Below, piece by piece: positions 8,067-17,605 of a stretch of DNA of 64,000 nt (position 1 is its first letter; each line of letters starts with the position of its first letter). A program made the position numbers and the translations under genes. A model generated the notes under the pieces. The model was given only the letters and a program-made list of their open reading frames with translations. It ran no database searches and was not told the DNA's origin. This DNA is from Lentisphaeria bacterium (GTDB lineage Bacteria; Verrucomicrobiota; Lentisphaeria; Victivallales; UBA1829): NCBI GenBank assembly GCA_003526375.1, contig DPDG01000034.1, forward strand, positions 1-64,000, read 5' to 3'.

Positions 8067-9266
8067 TCAGAGCCTGCGCCAGCGCCACGTGGCGGAAACC
8101 TGATAGATCATTGCCATGACGATCAGCGCCGCACCGATATAAAAAGGAACGGCACTGTTTTTTGCCGCGTCTGCAAGCAACCCGGCGGCAAGCGGCGCAA
8201 ACACGGACGTACTCCCTACGATGACTTCATTCACCGCGACGTAACGATGGCTCTTTTCAGGATTCGCCAATGAATGATAGGCGAAAAAGAAACAGAACGC
8301 ACCCGAATAACATCCGTAAAGCAATCCGGCGCAAACATAGACGGGGTAGGATTCCGTAAAAGCGAAAAGCAGCAATGCCGTTATGCCGCAGAGCGCCGCA
8401 AGCGCAATCGGGAACGGGTGATACATCCAGCGGCGGCTTTTCCAGAGACTCAATGCCAGAAATGCCTGCACATAACTCACCGCCGCCAGAATGATTCCCT
8501 GCTGTGCCGTGGACATCTCCAGAAGACCGCAGCGATAGGGAATCTGTGTACGGAGCATTGCAATTGTGATGAATCCGGTTCCTGCGACGATCCATCCGAG
8601 AACGGCAAGATCGGGAAGCTTCTCTTTTTTTTTCTGCTCAGGTTCAGATTCCGGCGGCGCCGTTTTCTGTTCCTGCCCGGCAGATTCGCCGGCTGTGTTT
8701 TTCCTGCGGATGAAACAATGAAGAAACCAGACAACACAGGTTACGGCAAGAACCAGCAGAATATTGATTTTATAACAGGTCCGCCATCCTGTTTCGGGGG
8801 AAAGCAGTCCCCATATCATTGCCGCGATGAAGGGACCTGAGGCAAAGCCGAAACTCCATGAAAAAGTATAGACCGCCGCCGTTTTCGGCAAAGTCTCCTG
8901 TGCGGTTTCATTGCTGTCCAGCATTTTTACGATCACCTGGAACGGCGCAAAAAACATTGCGGTTCCGATTCCCGAACCGAACAGCCAGACATACTGCATG
9001 TCCATGCTTGGAAATATCAGAAATCCTGCCATGGAAAGAATCAGGATGCCTTCGCCTGCCAGAATGAATTTCGTGGCGTTCTTTTTGTTCTGGACGGCGC
9101 CGAGCAGAGCCGAGACGATCGCATAGATGAAAGCCCATACCGCCATTGTGCCTGAAATGGCGAACGAGTCGGCTCCGCTGATGGCGAGGCGCCGCATCGT
9201 AATAAAGAAAAAGAGCCCCATGATGATATTCATCACGCAAGGCAGCAGATAGAAAATAATTTTCAT
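8067..9266 (-). CDS. Major facilitator superfamily transporter
   Basis: 399 aa, twelve predicted membrane helices with a polar Glu/Lys-rich central loop (about residues 190-215) between the two six-helix halves, the standard MFS layout. The substrate cannot be read from the sequence. The start has GGGGAA upstream. It lies on the same strand as the queE operon but 122 bp downstream of it, so it may be a separate unit or the operon's tail. Confidence 0.85.
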   Translation of the reverse strand: MKIIFYLLPCVMNIIMGLFFFITMRRLAISGADSFAISGTMAVWAFIYAIVSALLGAVQNKKNATKFILAGEGILILSMAGFLIFPSMDMQYVWLFGSGIGTAMFFAPFQVIVKMLDSNETAQETLPKTAAVYTFSWSFGFASGPFIAAMIWGLLSPETGWRTCYKINILLVLAVTCVVWFLHCFIRRKNTAGESAGQEQKTAPPESEPEQKKKEKLPDLAVLGWIVAGTGFITIAMLRTQIPYRCGLLEMSTAQQGIILAAVSYVQAFLALSLWKSRRWMYHPFPIALAALCGITALLLFAFTESYPVYVCAGLLYGCYSGAFCFFFAYHSLANPEKSHRYVAVNEVIVGSTSVFAPLAAGLLADAAKNSAVPFYIGAALIVMAMIYQVSATWRWRRL

Positions 9267-9388
9267 TGGATTCCCCGTTTCATTTGTTCAAAAGAAATAA
9301 GGTACTGCCGGGAATCTGTTTTTCAAGAGTTTTTCCGTCTGATATGGATTATCCATACCGGAAAAACAGGGAAAGCGATGCGTCATCG

Positions 9389-10048
9389 TCAGACTCCCTC
9401 TCTGGCGGGTCCCCAGATGTATTTGTGGAACTGGAGATTCAGGCGGGCTTTGACCTTGTCTTCCAGCATCCAGGCGACGAGCGCCGGAATGTCGATTACG
9501 CCAAATGCGGGGCTGAACAGGATATTGTTTGTCTGGCGTTCCAAATCAAACTCGCGGATTTTCTCCAGCGCAAAAAGATAGTCGCCGCGGTCGGAGAGCA
9601 CAAATTTCACTTCGTCAAACGGGCGCAGATTCTCAAAATTCGGCAGGAACATTTTTTCTGCCTCGCCGCTGGAAGGAGTTTTGTAATCCACAATGCGGAC
9701 GACTTCATCGGGAAGATAGGAGAGATCGCGGGAACCGTTGGTTTCCATCAGGATGCGGAAACGTTTCAGCGACAGCAGCCGTTCAGCGAGCATACAGACG
9801 GCATCCGCCTGCATCATGGGCTCGCCTCCTGTGATTTCAATCAGATCGGGAGACGCCTGCATCGCTTCGGATACGACCTCGTCCACGGTAAATTCCTTTG
9901 CCATGTCGCAGGTCTGCGCCTTGAGCGTATCGCAGTAGGAACAGCGCAGATTGCATCCGGCGAGACGGATGAAAAAGCAGGGGAGTCCGGCATAGGTGGA
10001 TTCTCCCTGAATACTGGTGAACATTTCATGGATTTTCAATTGATTCAT
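9389..10048 (-). CDS. queE: 7-carboxy-7-deazaguanine synthase QueE
   Basis: 219 aa radical-SAM enzyme. The cluster motif CNLRCSYC (C32, C36, C39) has the CxxxCxxC spacing, preceded by SIQGES, which with the glycine-rich TGGEPMMQ block is characteristic of QueE. It would convert 6-carboxytetrahydropterin to 7-carboxy-7-deazaguanine for queuosine-type tRNA modification in the cytoplasm. Its ribosome binding site (AGAGGT) lies in the last codons of the upstream glycosyltransferase gene, only 3 bp between them. No queC, queD or queF is present in the window. Confidence 0.93.
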   Translation of the reverse strand: MNQLKIHEMFTSIQGESTYAGLPCFFIRLAGCNLRCSYCDTLKAQTCDMAKEFTVDEVVSEAMQASPDLIEITGGEPMMQADAVCMLAERLLSLKRFRILMETNGSRDLSYLPDEVVRIVDYKTPSSGEAEKMFLPNFENLRPFDEVKFVLSDRGDYLFALEKIREFDLERQTNNILFSPAFGVIDIPALVAWMLEDKVKARLNLQFHKYIWGPAREGV

Positions 10049-10051
10049 TTT

Positions 10052-10750
10052 TTACCTCTTTGAAAACAGGTTGCGGAACAGGACGAAATAGATTTTCAGG
10101 GAGTCCCTGAACGGATGGAAATGCGAAGACGCATTGTTGTCAATATAAATCGTGCGGACAGGCACCTCGCAGACATTCAGGCGCCGTGAACCGGCAAGGA
10201 TCAGCATATCAAGTTCAAACTCATATTGATTGCAGGGGATTTCCAGAAACAGCGGCATCATGGAGAGCGGAATTCCCCGCAGCCCGGTCTGCGTGTCCTG
10301 GATGTTCAGGCCGTAAAGCCGCCGGATCAGGAACCGGGTCAGACGATTTCCGAGACGGCTTCGCCACGGAACCGTCCCGTCAAAAGTGCGTGCCCCCAGA
10401 ATGAGTTTGCCGGGTGAAGTTTCCATTACCGCCATGATCCGGAGGATGTCTTCCGCCGTGTGCTGTCCATCGGAATCTGCGGTTACGGCGCCGTCCACGC
10501 CGTCGGCATGTTCCAGCAGATACCGGAATCCGGTTTTGAGCGCGGCTCCCTTGCCGAGATTGGCATCATGCGGAAGAATTGCAATATGGCTCCAGCGTTC
10601 CCTGATTGCTTCGAAAACTGCTTCATATGCGTCGCCGCTGCCGTCGTTGACGACAAGAATCTTCCGCAGTCCGGCTGTATGAAGTGATTCCAGCAGATGC
10701 AGCAGCTTGCCGTCGGGGCGATATGCGGGTATCAGGACATAAAAGTTCAT
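10052..10750 (-). CDS. Family 2 glycosyltransferase (dolichol-phosphate-mannose synthase-like)
   Basis: 232 aa GT-A fold: N-terminal VLIPAYRPDG, nucleotide-binding VVNDGSGD, and metal-binding SDGQH (the DxD equivalent) near residue 93. An RSRLGNRLTRFLIRRLYG stretch and a QTGLRG motif match polyprenyl-phosphate sugar transferases. No membrane helix is present, so it would act at the inner face of the membrane. It sits between yraN and queE in the same operon; the sugar is unknown. Confidence 0.85.
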   Translation of the reverse strand: MNFYVLIPAYRPDGKLLHLLESLHTAGLRKILVVNDGSGDAYEAVFEAIRERWSHIAILPHDANLGKGAALKTGFRYLLEHADGVDGAVTADSDGQHTAEDILRIMAVMETSPGKLILGARTFDGTVPWRSRLGNRLTRFLIRRLYGLNIQDTQTGLRGIPLSMMPLFLEIPCNQYEFELDMLILAGSRRLNVCEVPVRTIYIDNNASSHFHPFRDSLKIYFVLFRNLFSKR

Positions 10751-10764
10751 TTTCCTTCCCCCGT

Positions 10765-11211
10765 TCAGTCAAAATAGTTGATGGGAGCCGTTCCGCTTTT
10801 CCCGTGTTTCCGCTCCATGCTTCTTCTGCCGAAACTTGCCTTCCGGTGATGCATCGAGAACAGGCCGAAACGGGAGAAAACCACCTCGACCAGATCGAAC
10901 CGGTAGGGCACCTGCGGACTGCCGATCTTTTTCATATATGCCAGCGCCGCCCGGTAAATGCGCCGTTTCTGAGCGGTTCTCAAATTGGTTCCGGGAGAAA
11001 GCGCCACACCTTTCCGCAGACGGCGTGTCTTGACTTCAACGAATACAAGGCACAAACCATCCCGCGCCACAATATCGATTTCGCCGGAACGCATACGGCA
11101 GTCACGCGCAAGAATGTCGCAGCCGGCATTTTCCAGCATGCGCACCGCCGCCCGCTCTCCCGCTGCGCCGAGCCGGATGTGAGCGGCTTTTGCACGCAGG
11201 AAGTCTTTCAT
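10765..11211 (-). CDS. YraN/UPF0102 family endonuclease-like protein
   Basis: 148 aa. Restriction-endonuclease-like fold with the family signature: GAAGERAA, then GEIDIVARD and FVEVKTRR, giving the acidic D...ExK catalytic pattern. The biochemical role of this widespread family is uncertain. The chosen ATG (11211) overlaps the preceding gene's stop as ATGA. The C-terminal tail is basic. Confidence 0.85.
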   Translation of the reverse strand: MKDFLRAKAAHIRLGAAGERAAVRMLENAGCDILARDCRMRSGEIDIVARDGLCLVFVEVKTRRLRKGVALSPGTNLRTAQKRRIYRAALAYMKKIGSPQVPYRFDLVEVVFSRFGLFSMHHRKASFGRRSMERKHGKSGTAPINYFD

Positions 11212-11435
11212 GAAGGCATTGCCGCCGTAAACATGTTGCCGAAGACCCATCCCAGCAGAATCAGGAGCCCGACAACTCCCAGTACGAATGAGATCAACAG
11301 CAGGATATAGAAGAAACAGCAGGAGGCACAGCCGCTGATGCAGCCGTCCGTCAAGGTTTTTCCGCATCCCCTCTTTTCACAGAAGTCCTTCTTTTCGTTA
11401 TGCTCAATCGACCCATCCGCCGGTTTCTGGTTCAT
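11208..11435 (-). CDS. Small cysteine-rich membrane protein
   Basis: 75 aa, not recognised. The soluble N-terminus has CEKRGC and CISGCASCC cysteine clusters directly before a long hydrophobic stretch (about residues 40-70) that spans the membrane once or twice. The ATG at 11435 has GGAGGT seven bases upstream; an earlier ATG at 11453 overlaps the previous stop but lacks a good site. It is coupled to yraN by a 4-bp overlap. Confidence 0.65.
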   Translation of the reverse strand: MNQKPADGSIEHNEKKDFCEKRGCGKTLTDGCISGCASCCFFYILLLISFVLGVVGLLILLGWVFGNMFTAAMPS

Positions 11436-11449
11436 GGCAACACCTCCGG

Positions 11450-11773
11450 TCATTTCAATTCAGTCCGTTCAAACAGTCCCCATACGGTATCTCCGCTCCG
11501 GAATGAGGCGCGGAGGCTGAAACCCGAATTGTAACGGGAACAGATTTCCGCGGAAACTCCGTCGCAGCTCGCGTCCGTGAACGGAGCAAAAACGAACTCC
11601 GATTTTACACGGACGGGAGAGTCCTCGAAAGAAGCGATCAGGACGCCGCCGATGTCGCAGGCTCCGGCAAGACGTACCATGCGTCGCCGTTTCAGGCATT
11701 CGGTCAGCATGTCGCTCATTGCTTCCGGATCGATCACAATGTCATCGACATTGATCTGCACGATTTTATTCAT
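11450..11773 (-). CDS. Hypothetical protein
   Basis: 107 aa, no family recognised. A soluble mixed alpha/beta sequence with a repeated pattern of short hydrophobic strands (VRLAGACD, GVLIASFED, SEFVFAPF). The start has GAGG seven bases upstream and lies inside the end of the UDP-sugar pyrophosphorylase gene (8-bp overlap), so it is translated as part of that operon. Confidence 0.65.
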   Translation of the reverse strand: MNKIVQINVDDIVIDPEAMSDMLTECLKRRRMVRLAGACDIGGVLIASFEDSPVRVKSEFVFAPFTDASCDGVSAEICSRYNSGFSLRASFRSGDTVWGLFERTELK

Positions 11774-13178
11774 AGTAAGCCTCGCTTCCTTTTTCGGGCG
11801 CTTTGTATTTTTCACCGGAAAGAATCTTCACCGCATCGTCATTGTCGCAGACCGTTGCAGGGGAAATTTCCACGATGCAGTCGGGGGTGCCGTCCGCTTT
11901 GCGCGGAACTTTTTTCCCTGCGAGTTCAAGACGTTCCGCATCGCGTGCGCAGAGCATCTGGCGGCAGGATTCGGCGGAGTCAACGCCCGTGGCATTTTTC
12001 GTCGGCGCGAAGTGATCTTTTCTGGAGCCTTCGAGAACCATGGTATGCTTTGCCAGCGGGAGCGCATCGAAAATGAAGGATTCAAGTTTGACCGCGTTCG
12101 GCTGTTCGGGTTTTACAAGCTCGCCGTTTCCGTTGATGTACGGAACTTTCTTGTCAGCGCGGTGCCACGGCATATTGAGCCTGCCGTCCTTTGTGAGTTC
12201 CTCGATGAAAGTGCGGCTGATCACGTGGATTGCGGGGCTTCCTGCGAGGAATGCAAGAGTGCCGTCGGGATTCTTGCGTTCCGCGAGTTCCGCAGGCATG
12301 TCGCTGTATTCAATGATCTGGAGCCTGCCGGCGGAGACGCAGAAATTGCCGAGTTTTTCATAAGGATTCGTCTTCGGAAGCATCCGGCTGCTGATCTCGG
12401 ATTTCTCAAGGCTGTGCAGTCCGAGGAACAGCGGGTCCGCCATCGGCGCCAGCGGATTGTCAACCTGAAAGTAGGAGATGTATTCGACGCCGTTCTTTTT
12501 CATTTCATCCAGTGCGCCGGACTTTTTGAGTGCAAGCAGTGTGCCGCCGTGTCCGTTCGGGGACAGGGCGAGAGAGTCTGCCGCCCCCATCAGAAGTTTG
12601 CCTTCATAGGAGATGGCGGGCATGGTTCCCTGGGTAAAGAATGTGATATTCTTTTCTCCGAGTCCGAAATAACTGTTCTCTTTGAAGAATTCGCGTGTGC
12701 GTCTGTCGTTCAGTTCGCTGGTCATGATGAACCAGTGAAGCGGTCTGCCGTATTTTTCCGATACGCGTTTGATGGTCTCCGCGAAATACTGAAACAGCGT
12801 TTTGTGCTTGACCGGAGTAATCGGGTAGGTGCCTTTGGGACCGTCGAATCCGAGTCTTGTCCCTTGTCCTCCGGCAACGACGAGCATGGCGACTTTTCCT
12901 TCGGAAAGCAGTCGTTCGCCCTCTTTGCGGGCTTTTTCGTAATATTCCTTCTGCGCATCGTCTTTTGCGGGGAAGGGGAAGAAGGGGGCGGGAGCCAGAT
13001 CGGACGGGATTTCCGTGACAGGCTTCTTGAGGACGTAATCGCGGATCAGTTCATCCAGTTCGTCGAAATCAATTTCAGAGAGCTGTTTTTCCAGCTTGGC
13101 GCGAGCCTCGCCCGTAAGGGATTCCAGTTTGGAAGCGACAAAATCCTGTCCGTATTTTTTCAGTTTTTCAATCATCAT
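11766..13178 (-). CDS. UDP-N-acetylhexosamine / UDP-sugar pyrophosphorylase (UDPGP family)
   Basis: 470 aa, close to the length of eukaryotic UAP1-type enzymes. The uridylyl-binding loop is AGGQGTRLGFDGPKG (about 102-116); FFTQGTMPA, SPNGHGG and YFQVDNPLA follow in the family order. It would make a UDP-sugar (UDP-GlcNAc or UDP-glucose) from UTP and the sugar 1-phosphate for cell-wall or polysaccharide synthesis. It has AGGAG eight bases before the start and is second in the leftward operon after the TPR protein. Choice between GlcNAc-1-P and Glc-1-P is not certain. Confidence 0.85.
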   Translation of the reverse strand: MMIEKLKKYGQDFVASKLESLTGEARAKLEKQLSEIDFDELDELIRDYVLKKPVTEIPSDLAPAPFFPFPAKDDAQKEYYEKARKEGERLLSEGKVAMLVVAGGQGTRLGFDGPKGTYPITPVKHKTLFQYFAETIKRVSEKYGRPLHWFIMTSELNDRRTREFFKENSYFGLGEKNITFFTQGTMPAISYEGKLLMGAADSLALSPNGHGGTLLALKKSGALDEMKKNGVEYISYFQVDNPLAPMADPLFLGLHSLEKSEISSRMLPKTNPYEKLGNFCVSAGRLQIIEYSDMPAELAERKNPDGTLAFLAGSPAIHVISRTFIEELTKDGRLNMPWHRADKKVPYINGNGELVKPEQPNAVKLESFIFDALPLAKHTMVLEGSRKDHFAPTKNATGVDSAESCRQMLCARDAERLELAGKKVPRKADGTPDCIVEISPATVCDNDDAVKILSGEKYKAPEKGSEAYYE

Positions 13179-13207
13179 AGTTGCAACTCCTGAAGTTTTT
13201 GATTTGA

Positions 13208-14953
13208 TTATGGGGTAATATAACGCTGAAACAGCGTGGAGTAAATACCCAGATGCAAACTTTTCTGACTTGTTCGTTCCAACACCCGCTTTGCGATGCC
13301 GTTGCCTTCCCGCGCCGCCGCAAGCGAGAGCAGGAATGCCATGACGCCTTTTTCATGAGGAGGGACATGCTCCATGATCTCCCGCGCCTGCGCCAGAGTG
13401 ATTTTCCCCTCCCATAAACGGAGCATGGTGCCCCGGAAAAGATCGTCGCCGAATTTTATGTTCAGCTTCATCAGATTCGCTTTCCAGCCGTCGTCCCCGC
13501 AGTACCATGCGGCGAACGTATCCCAGAAATCCGGGTAGATTGTGCTGTCCGGACCGGCATTGACATGCATTGCCGCATCGAACTCCTTCCGTGAGACATG
13601 ATACAGAAGCCTCAGATGGGCGGTCTGTACGTTTTCCCTTTTCAGCGCTTCCGGCGGAGCTTCCTGATTGTTGGAGAGCGCATACATGATCTCATAAAGC
13701 GCCCATTCGTCCTGCAACGCGGGGACCTTTCCGACGGCGTCGAGGGCTTGCCTCGCTTCTGCATTGTCTCCCGCATGGATCAGATACGGCAGGAGTTTCG
13801 CCATGCGCTGAGCTTCGGTCAACGCCGGACAATCTGTAATGAGTTCCCGCTTCAAGTCTTCCAGAATCTCTTTGCCGGATTCCTTGTTGTCGAACCGGAT
13901 CAACGCCCTTTTCACATGCGCATCGGCGTCGTTGGGGAAAATCCGCAGATAATTCGAACAGACGGCGGCGGCGCGGGAAAACTGTCCCAGCGCATAATAT
14001 TCCCCGATCAGCTTCTGATACGGCAGTTTCCGGTTCCGCCCCGCAAGAAGAGCGCGTTCGAGATACGGAATTGCCCTGGCGCCTTTCAGCAGATACGCCC
14101 CGCAGATCAGGTTCGGAAGATAAGATTCCGGATTTTCTTTCGCCCAGCGCAGATACTCCCTCCGGCAGACTGCGCGATAGGGAGTTGCCGGCAGACAGTT
14201 GATGATTTGCAGGTGAAAGTTCTCCAATTGCATGAATTCATTCTGAAAACTGCGGAGTTGAGCGGCAATCTCTGTTTCCGGCGCTTTCCTTTTTACCAGT
14301 TCCCGCAACTTTTTGAATGCCGTTTCTTCCGGCGGTTCCTGTATCGCCGGAACTTTTTCCGCTTCGGTTTTTGCCGGTTGTTCCGGCGGAGGATCGCTGT
14401 TCTGCTGCTGCGGTTCATCGTTGATCAGTTCATTGAACAGTTCATTGTTCTGAGGCAGGATCTTGCCGAATCTGCCTTTGGGGTTCTTTGCCTCGGCAAT
14501 TGCTTTTGCACCTTTTTCCATGGATGCGGCATAAAGGAAGATCGTTACGAAAATACCGATCAGAAAAAGAATGAAAATGATTTTGCGCTTTGTGAGTCCA
14601 TACCGTTCCAGCCCGTTTCCGGCTTCCGCCTGAGCCATTGCTTCCAGCCGGCGTATTTTCAGCAGGGCTTCCGCTTCCGCGGCGTCTTCGCGGAGCTGTT
14701 CCTCCGTTTTTTTCTCTTGCCGAGGCATGGGCGGCGGTTCTTCGCGAACGATTTTCGCCATGGGCGGCGGTTCCGCAGGCGCGGGGTCATGCCGCAGGGA
14801 AATACGGATTTTTTCCGCCGGTTCCTTTGGAACATCACGGGGAGACGGCGGCATGACCTCCTGCTGTTTTTCCGCCGGTTCCTCCGGCAAGGAGATTTTT
14901 ATTTTTGCTCCTTTTGGCTTCAATGTGATTCTGATCTGTTCTTTTTCTGCCAT
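13208..14953 (-). CDS. Membrane-anchored TPR-like protein
   Basis: 581 aa. Residues 1-110 are Pro/Glu/Lys-rich and probably disordered in the cytoplasm. One membrane helix (FILFLIGIFVTIFLYAA) lies near residue 130, then a Pro/Gln linker, then a helical array (about 220-580) with tetratricopeptide-like spacing, such as YLRIFPNDADAHVKRALIRF. It probably acts as an extracytoplasmic scaffold. AGGGG lies six bases before the chosen ATG; the frame extends further upstream without a site. It begins the operon that runs to queE. Confidence 0.75.
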   Translation of the reverse strand: MAEKEQIRITLKPKGAKIKISLPEEPAEKQQEVMPPSPRDVPKEPAEKIRISLRHDPAPAEPPPMAKIVREEPPPMPRQEKKTEEQLREDAAEAEALLKIRRLEAMAQAEAGNGLERYGLTKRKIIFILFLIGIFVTIFLYAASMEKGAKAIAEAKNPKGRFGKILPQNNELFNELINDEPQQQNSDPPPEQPAKTEAEKVPAIQEPPEETAFKKLRELVKRKAPETEIAAQLRSFQNEFMQLENFHLQIINCLPATPYRAVCRREYLRWAKENPESYLPNLICGAYLLKGARAIPYLERALLAGRNRKLPYQKLIGEYYALGQFSRAAAVCSNYLRIFPNDADAHVKRALIRFDNKESGKEILEDLKRELITDCPALTEAQRMAKLLPYLIHAGDNAEARQALDAVGKVPALQDEWALYEIMYALSNNQEAPPEALKRENVQTAHLRLLYHVSRKEFDAAMHVNAGPDSTIYPDFWDTFAAWYCGDDGWKANLMKLNIKFGDDLFRGTMLRLWEGKITLAQAREIMEHVPPHEKGVMAFLLSLAAAREGNGIAKRVLERTSQKSLHLGIYSTLFQRYITP

Positions 14954-15057
14954 TTTATCCCCTGAAATCTTTCTGTAATCCAGTGAAAAATAGTCCGTTT
15001 CCGGGGAATATGCAAATAAATATGTCCGCTTTGAGCGAAAAATGTTCCGGTGTGAGT

Positions 15058-15085
15058 TTGCAAACCCCTTTCTGAAGATTATAGT
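15058..15085 (+). promoter_or_regulatory. Promoter of the mannitol-dehydrogenase-like gene
   Basis: TTGCAA (15058-15063), 16-bp spacer, TATAGT (15080-15085), about 50 bp before the start at 15135. It lies between divergent genes. Confidence 0.5.
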
Positions 15086-15134
15086 ATCCGGATACAAAAC
15101 GTTCTGAAAACTTCATAACCAGAGGGAGAATGTG

Positions 15135-16289
15135 ATGAAAACTTTTTTGGGGATCGGGCTCGGACCGATTCAGACAGGCATCTTTGTATCCGGCGCGTCG
15201 AAAGGAAATTTCGACAGAATCGTTGTGGCGGAAGTCGATGACACGATCAGAGAGGCGATTCGTGCCGCGGGCGGCACCATCACCATCAATATTGCGGCTC
15301 CGGACCGGGTGTATACCGAAGTCTGCAAAAATATTGAGGTCTACAGCCCTGCAAAGCCGGAGGAACTGGAAAAACTGATCGCCGCCGCTGCGGAAGCCTC
15401 GGAAATCGCCACCGCTCTGCCGAGCGTAAAGTTTTTCGGACCCACGGCGCAATGGCTCCGCGACGGTTTCCGCCGCAATCCTGACGCGCTGCGCTTCGTC
15501 TATACGGCGGAAAACGACAACCATGCCGCGGAAAAACTGGAGAAGGAGATCGGCGAACCGTTCTCTCAGACCTATTATCTGAATACCGTGATCGGCAAAA
15601 TGAGCGATGTGGCGCGCGGCGAAGAGTGCAAACTCCGCAATCTCGCGGAACTCTGCCCCGGTGCGGGACGCGCCCATCTTGTGGAGGAGTTCAACTGGAT
15701 TCTGATTTCCGACGCGCCGCAGATCGAAACGCGTTCCGTGAAGAACCTGTATGTCAAAAAAGATCTTTTCCCGTTTGAGTTCGCAAAACTCTACGGGCAC
15801 AATGCGACGCATTTCCTGCTTGGTATCCTCGGTGATTCCATCGGGCTCAAAAAGATGTCCGAACTTTCCGGACATCCCGAGCTCGTGGAAATCGGGCGCG
15901 ATGCGTTCCTGAAGGAATCCGGCGTTGCGCTGTGCAGAAAATATGCGGGAGTGGACGAGATGTTCACCGAATCCGGCATGGCGAATTACGCAAACGGACT
16001 GATCGACCGGATGCAGAACGTCTACCTTTCCGACTCCATTGACCGTGTAATCCGCGACATTCACAGAAAACTGTCGTGGGACGACCGTGTTGTCGGCACG
16101 ATGCGTCTTGTTTTGAGTCAGGGGCTTCAGCCGCTGAATTTTGCGAAAGGTGCTCTGCTTGCCGCGCAGAAAGAGTTCGGCAGGGACACGGAAGCCATCC
16201 GGAAAGGATTGGAGGGGCTCTGGCAGAAAAATACGCAGGAGGGCGAAGCGAAAGAGGTTTTCGATCTGATCGTCAATGCCCGGATCTGA
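15135..16289 (+). CDS. Mannitol dehydrogenase family protein
   Basis: 384 aa, the length of mannitol-1-phosphate 5-dehydrogenase. The N-terminal Rossmann start GIGLGPIQTGIF binds NAD(P). TAENDNHAAEKLE corresponds to the family block after the nucleotide domain, and FAKLYGHNATHFLLGILG matches the C-terminal mannitol dehydrogenase domain with its catalytic lysine and conserved Asn/His. It would interconvert a sugar alcohol (phosphate) and a ketose (phosphate). No PTS or polyol transporter is adjacent, so the substrate is open. ATG at 15135 is preferred to the GTG one codon earlier because AGGGAG is better spaced. Confidence 0.75.
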   Translation: MKTFLGIGLGPIQTGIFVSGASKGNFDRIVVAEVDDTIREAIRAAGGTITINIAAPDRVYTEVCKNIEVYSPAKPEELEKLIAAAAEASEIATALPSVKFFGPTAQWLRDGFRRNPDALRFVYTAENDNHAAEKLEKEIGEPFSQTYYLNTVIGKMSDVARGEECKLRNLAELCPGAGRAHLVEEFNWILISDAPQIETRSVKNLYVKKDLFPFEFAKLYGHNATHFLLGILGDSIGLKKMSELSGHPELVEIGRDAFLKESGVALCRKYAGVDEMFTESGMANYANGLIDRMQNVYLSDSIDRVIRDIHRKLSWDDRVVGTMRLVLSQGLQPLNFAKGALLAAQKEFGRDTEAIRKGLEGLWQKNTQEGEAKEVFDLIVNARI

Positions 16290-16310
16290 TGAGTCTGTCC
16301 TGAAAAATAA

Positions 16311-16355
16311 AAACCGGTTCCGCCTGTCGCCGTTGCAGACGGAACCGGTTTTTTT
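16311..16355. terminator. Bidirectional terminator between convergent genes
   Basis: Perfect 12-bp stem AAACCGGTTCCG (16311-16322) with CGGAACCGGTTT (16340-16351), followed by T in the plus direction and A-rich on the other side. It can end both the dehydrogenase gene and the AKR operon. Confidence 0.9.
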
Positions 16356-16357
16356 GT

Positions 16358-17605
16358 TCAGCCGTTCAATTCCTCTGCAATTTTCTTTAATTCCGCGGGA
16401 ATCTGGATTTTCTGCGGGCAGTGTTTCATGCATTTGCCGCAGTTGACGCAGGCGGATGCACGTGAATCTTCCGGGATCGCGTTGTAATTGTTGCTGAAAA
16501 GCCACTTGTTGCCGGAGATTTTATACTGGTTGTAGAGCCCGAATATTTTGGGGATTTCGACCCCGACGGGGCATGGCATGCAGTAACGGCAGGCGGTACA
16601 GGGAACCGCCAGATGCTTCCGGTATGCCGTCAGCGCCTGTTCCAGCACCTTTCGCTCGTTGTCCGTGAGCGGTTTCAATGGAGAGAATGTTCTGATATTG
16701 TCCTCCATGTGTTCCGGCAGGCTCATCCCGGAGAGCACGCAGAGCACATTCGGAAGGCTTGCGACGTAGCGGAGCGCCCAGGCTGCATTGCTGGAGCGGG
16801 GGTCGGCTTTCCTGAGAATCTCCGTGGCGTCCGGTGAAAGAGACGCCAGCGACCCGCCGCGCAGCGGCTCCATGACAATGACCGGAATTCCGGCTTTCGT
16901 CAGGATTTCATACTGTTCGCGGGAGCGGTAGAGTTCCCAGTCCAGATAGTTGAGCTGGATCTGTGCGAAATCCCATTCATACGCATTCACGATCTTCTGC
17001 AGCACTTCGGGAGTGTCGTGGAAAGAGAAGCCGAGTCTGCGGATTTTTCCCTCCTTTTTCATCCGGGCGAGAAACTCATACGCTTTGTATTTCTGAGCAA
17101 GACTCCAGTTTGCCGTGTCAAGTGCGTGAAGCATGTAGAAATCGAAATAGCCGGTTTTGCACCGCGCGAGCTGTTCGTTGAAAATCTTTTCGATGTCCCC
17201 GGAGTTCCGCGCGAACCACACTGGCATTTTGTCCGTCAGGTAATAAGAGTCGCGGGAGTAGGGTTTCAGCAGTTCCCCGAGACAGCGTTCGCTTTCCCCG
17301 CCGTGATACATGTAGGCGGTATCGAAATAATTGCATCCCGCTTTCATCGCGCGGTCGATCATCTTTTTCGCCGTCGCATAGTCGATTCCCTGATTGTCCG
17401 GGGATACCTGCGGCAGCCGCATACAGCCGAAACCGAGCAGGGGAACGGTCAGGGCGCTGTTCTTGTAGCGCCGGCGGGTCACCTGACTGCCCTGCAGGAC
17501 ATCCGAGGTCTTGTCCCCGTCGGCTCCGGCTTTTGCGGCGAGGCGTGTAATGGGTGCGAGAGCGGCGAGGGGCAATGCTCCTTTCAGAAATTCGCGTCTG
17601 TTCAT
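16358..17605 (-). CDS. Tat-signal aldo/keto reductase with C-terminal 2x[4Fe-4S] domain
   Basis: 415 aa. The N-terminus NRREFLKG plus a hydrophobic stretch is a twin-arginine signal. An AKR barrel follows with the D-Y-K-H tetrad visible (YFDTAYMYHG, LTDKMP, FYMLHALD). The C-terminal 70 residues hold two cluster motifs, CTACRYCMPCP and CVNCGKCMKHCP, as in bacterial ferredoxin-fused AKRs. The protein would be exported folded with its clusters and act outside the cytoplasm, where NADPH is not available, so electrons may come through the clusters. It ends the operon with tatA, larE, larC and the polyferredoxin. Substrate unknown. Confidence 0.88.
   Translation of the reverse strand: MNRREFLKGALPLAALAPITRLAAKAGADGDKTSDVLQGSQVTRRRYKNSALTVPLLGFGCMRLPQVSPDNQGIDYATAKKMIDRAMKAGCNYFDTAYMYHGGESERCLGELLKPYSRDSYYLTDKMPVWFARNSGDIEKIFNEQLARCKTGYFDFYMLHALDTANWSLAQKYKAYEFLARMKKEGKIRRLGFSFHDTPEVLQKIVNAYEWDFAQIQLNYLDWELYRSREQYEILTKAGIPVIVMEPLRGGSLASLSPDATEILRKADPRSSNAAWALRYVASLPNVLCVLSGMSLPEHMEDNIRTFSPLKPLTDNERKVLEQALTAYRKHLAVPCTACRYCMPCPVGVEIPKIFGLYNQYKISGNKWLFSNNYNAIPEDSRASACVNCGKCMKHCPQKIQIPAELKKIAEELNG

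Noticed and set aside
11577..13193. 538-codon plus-strand frame opposite the UDP-sugar pyrophosphorylase
   Set aside because: Shadow frame; the minus-strand gene carries the full family motifs.
14955..16505. 516-codon minus-strand frame opposite the mannitol-dehydrogenase-like gene
   Set aside because: Shadow frame that also crosses a strong terminator.
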